DNA of 5,597 bases from Desulfobacterales bacterium (GTDB taxonomy: Bacteria > Desulfobacterota > Desulfobacteria > Desulfobacterales > 4be13), in contig JAOZLU010000467.1 in assembly GCA_029934695.1 (NCBI GenBank), positions 1-5,597 on the forward strand. The letters are read 5' to 3'. The notes beneath the pieces are model-generated. The model was given only the letters and a program-made list of their open reading frames with translations, searched no databases and was not told the DNA's origin. The position numbers were made by a program, and so were the translations under genes. Below, piece by piece: positions 4,982-5,597 of the stretch; the first letter of the stretch is position 1; each line of letters opens with the position of its first letter.

Positions 4982-5565
4982 AGATAATTAATAAAATAGG
5001 CTTACTCTGTTTTTACGTCATGGCCGGGGGAATATGTGTTCATATTCTGGGAACTGAAGCTTTGGCAGGAGAAGAGCCAGGCAATTGGCGGAAAACCTGG
5101 GACCTGGTGATGTTGTGGATCAATTTCGGCATCCTGGCTTTTGTGGTGGTTAAATTCGGCAGATTGCCAATTATGAATTTCCTGAACGGTCGGAGAGACG
5201 AATTGGGCCGTGAGATAAAACAGGCTGAACAAGAGAAGGAAAAAATTACGGCTAAGATCAAAGAAACCTTCACAATACTGGATGAAAGCGAAATCCATTT
5301 TGCGGATATGAAGCAGAAAATCATTGACCAGGGCGAAAAAAAGAAGCAGAATATCATGGAAGATGCCCGGCAACAAAGTCGGATTATGATAGAATCTTCA
5401 AAGCAGAAAGTGGAGAGTCAGCTCATTCAGGCAAAAAATAATTTCAAGGCAGAGATGATTGATGCAGCCATTGCTTTAGCAACAGAAAAACTTCCAAATC
5501 AGATTACCGATGAGGATAATCTCAGATTTGCTGATAATTACCTTTCTGAAACATTGAAAGGATAG
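4978..5565 (+). CDS. atpF: ATP synthase subunit b (peripheral stalk, with leader)
   Basis: A 195-residue stator subunit. Residues 1-30 look like a cleavable signal peptide (basic start, hydrophobic core, then TEALA-G), a feature seen in b subunits of Desulfobacterota. A membrane helix follows at about 42-59 (DLVMLWINFGILAFVVV), then KFGRLPIMNFLNGRRDEL, the normal b-subunit join into the coiled coil. Residues 76-165 are strongly charged and helical, and the end (ATEKLPNQITDEDNLRFADNYLSETL) matches the delta-binding tail of b proteins. It is complete and starts within the b' stop. The next gene of the operon, expected to be delta or alpha, would begin just at the window edge. Confidence 0.92.
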   Translation: MKIINKIGLLCFYVMAGGICVHILGTEALAGEEPGNWRKTWDLVMLWINFGILAFVVVKFGRLPIMNFLNGRRDELGREIKQAEQEKEKITAKIKETFTILDESEIHFADMKQKIIDQGEKKKQNIMEDARQQSRIMIESSKQKVESQLIQAKNNFKAEMIDAAIALATEKLPNQITDEDNLRFADNYLSETLKG

Positions 5566-5597
5566 TTCGTCTGTTGAAAATTCGGCGCAAGAAAGAA

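Noticed and set aside
5574..5597. A possible TTG start (LKIRRKKE) of the next operon gene, with AAAGGA 11 nt upstream
   Set aside because: Only eight codons are visible before the window ends, too few to name a gene, although delta or alpha would be expected here.

Overview
The window carries the membrane (F0) half of an F-type ATP synthase operon on the + strand. A DHH-family phosphoesterase gene diverges from it on the - strand, and three kinds of non-coding palindromic repeats lie around these genes. Separate b and b' genes, an atpZ-atpI pair in front of atpB, moderate GC by eye and several intergenic palindromic repeats suggest an anaerobic Desulfobacterota (deltaproteobacterial) genome. 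That is an inference from style; no marker gene fixes the taxon.

Layout. 1-217: tandem MITE-like palindromes, with no gene. 254-1282 (-): DHH/DHHA1 phosphoesterase of the NrnA type. 1283-1455: divergent control region with a perfect TTGACA box facing the atp genes. 1456-2101: atpZ and atpI, small membrane proteins that accompany F0. 2102-2328: non-coding gap. 2329-3003: atpB (subunit a). 3007-3981: a 324-residue c subunit made of four fused hairpins. 3991-4058: long stem-loop with a T-run. 4095-4343: an ordinary single-hairpin c subunit with a very strong ribosome-binding site. 4348-4510: heptamer-based tandem repeats in two opposing arms. 4526-4981 and 4978-5565: the b' and b stator subunits, overlapping by 4 nt. 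The F1 genes (delta, alpha, gamma, beta, epsilon) are not in the window and presumably follow.

The main result is the rotor. The fused c protein aligns with the Na+-binding c subunit of Ilyobacter tartaricus in the same residue register. Of its four ion-binding positions (65, 145, 226, 307), only the first and last are Glu; the two middle ones are Gln. The second site residue (32, 112, 193, 274) changes in step: Glu, Ser, Gly, Glu. Two hairpins therefore look competent and two look empty, beside a separate 82-residue c with a complete two-carboxylate site (Glu32, Glu65). This predicts a heteromeric c ring with a lowered ion-to-ATP ratio. It resembles in principle the mixed ring of Acetobacterium woodii, where a duplicated one-site c is mixed with single c subunits, but here the fusion is a tetra-hairpin with an E-Q-Q-E pattern. 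Subunit a keeps the essential stator arginine (Arg167). The sites suggest Na+ coupling, but this is not proved by sequence alone.
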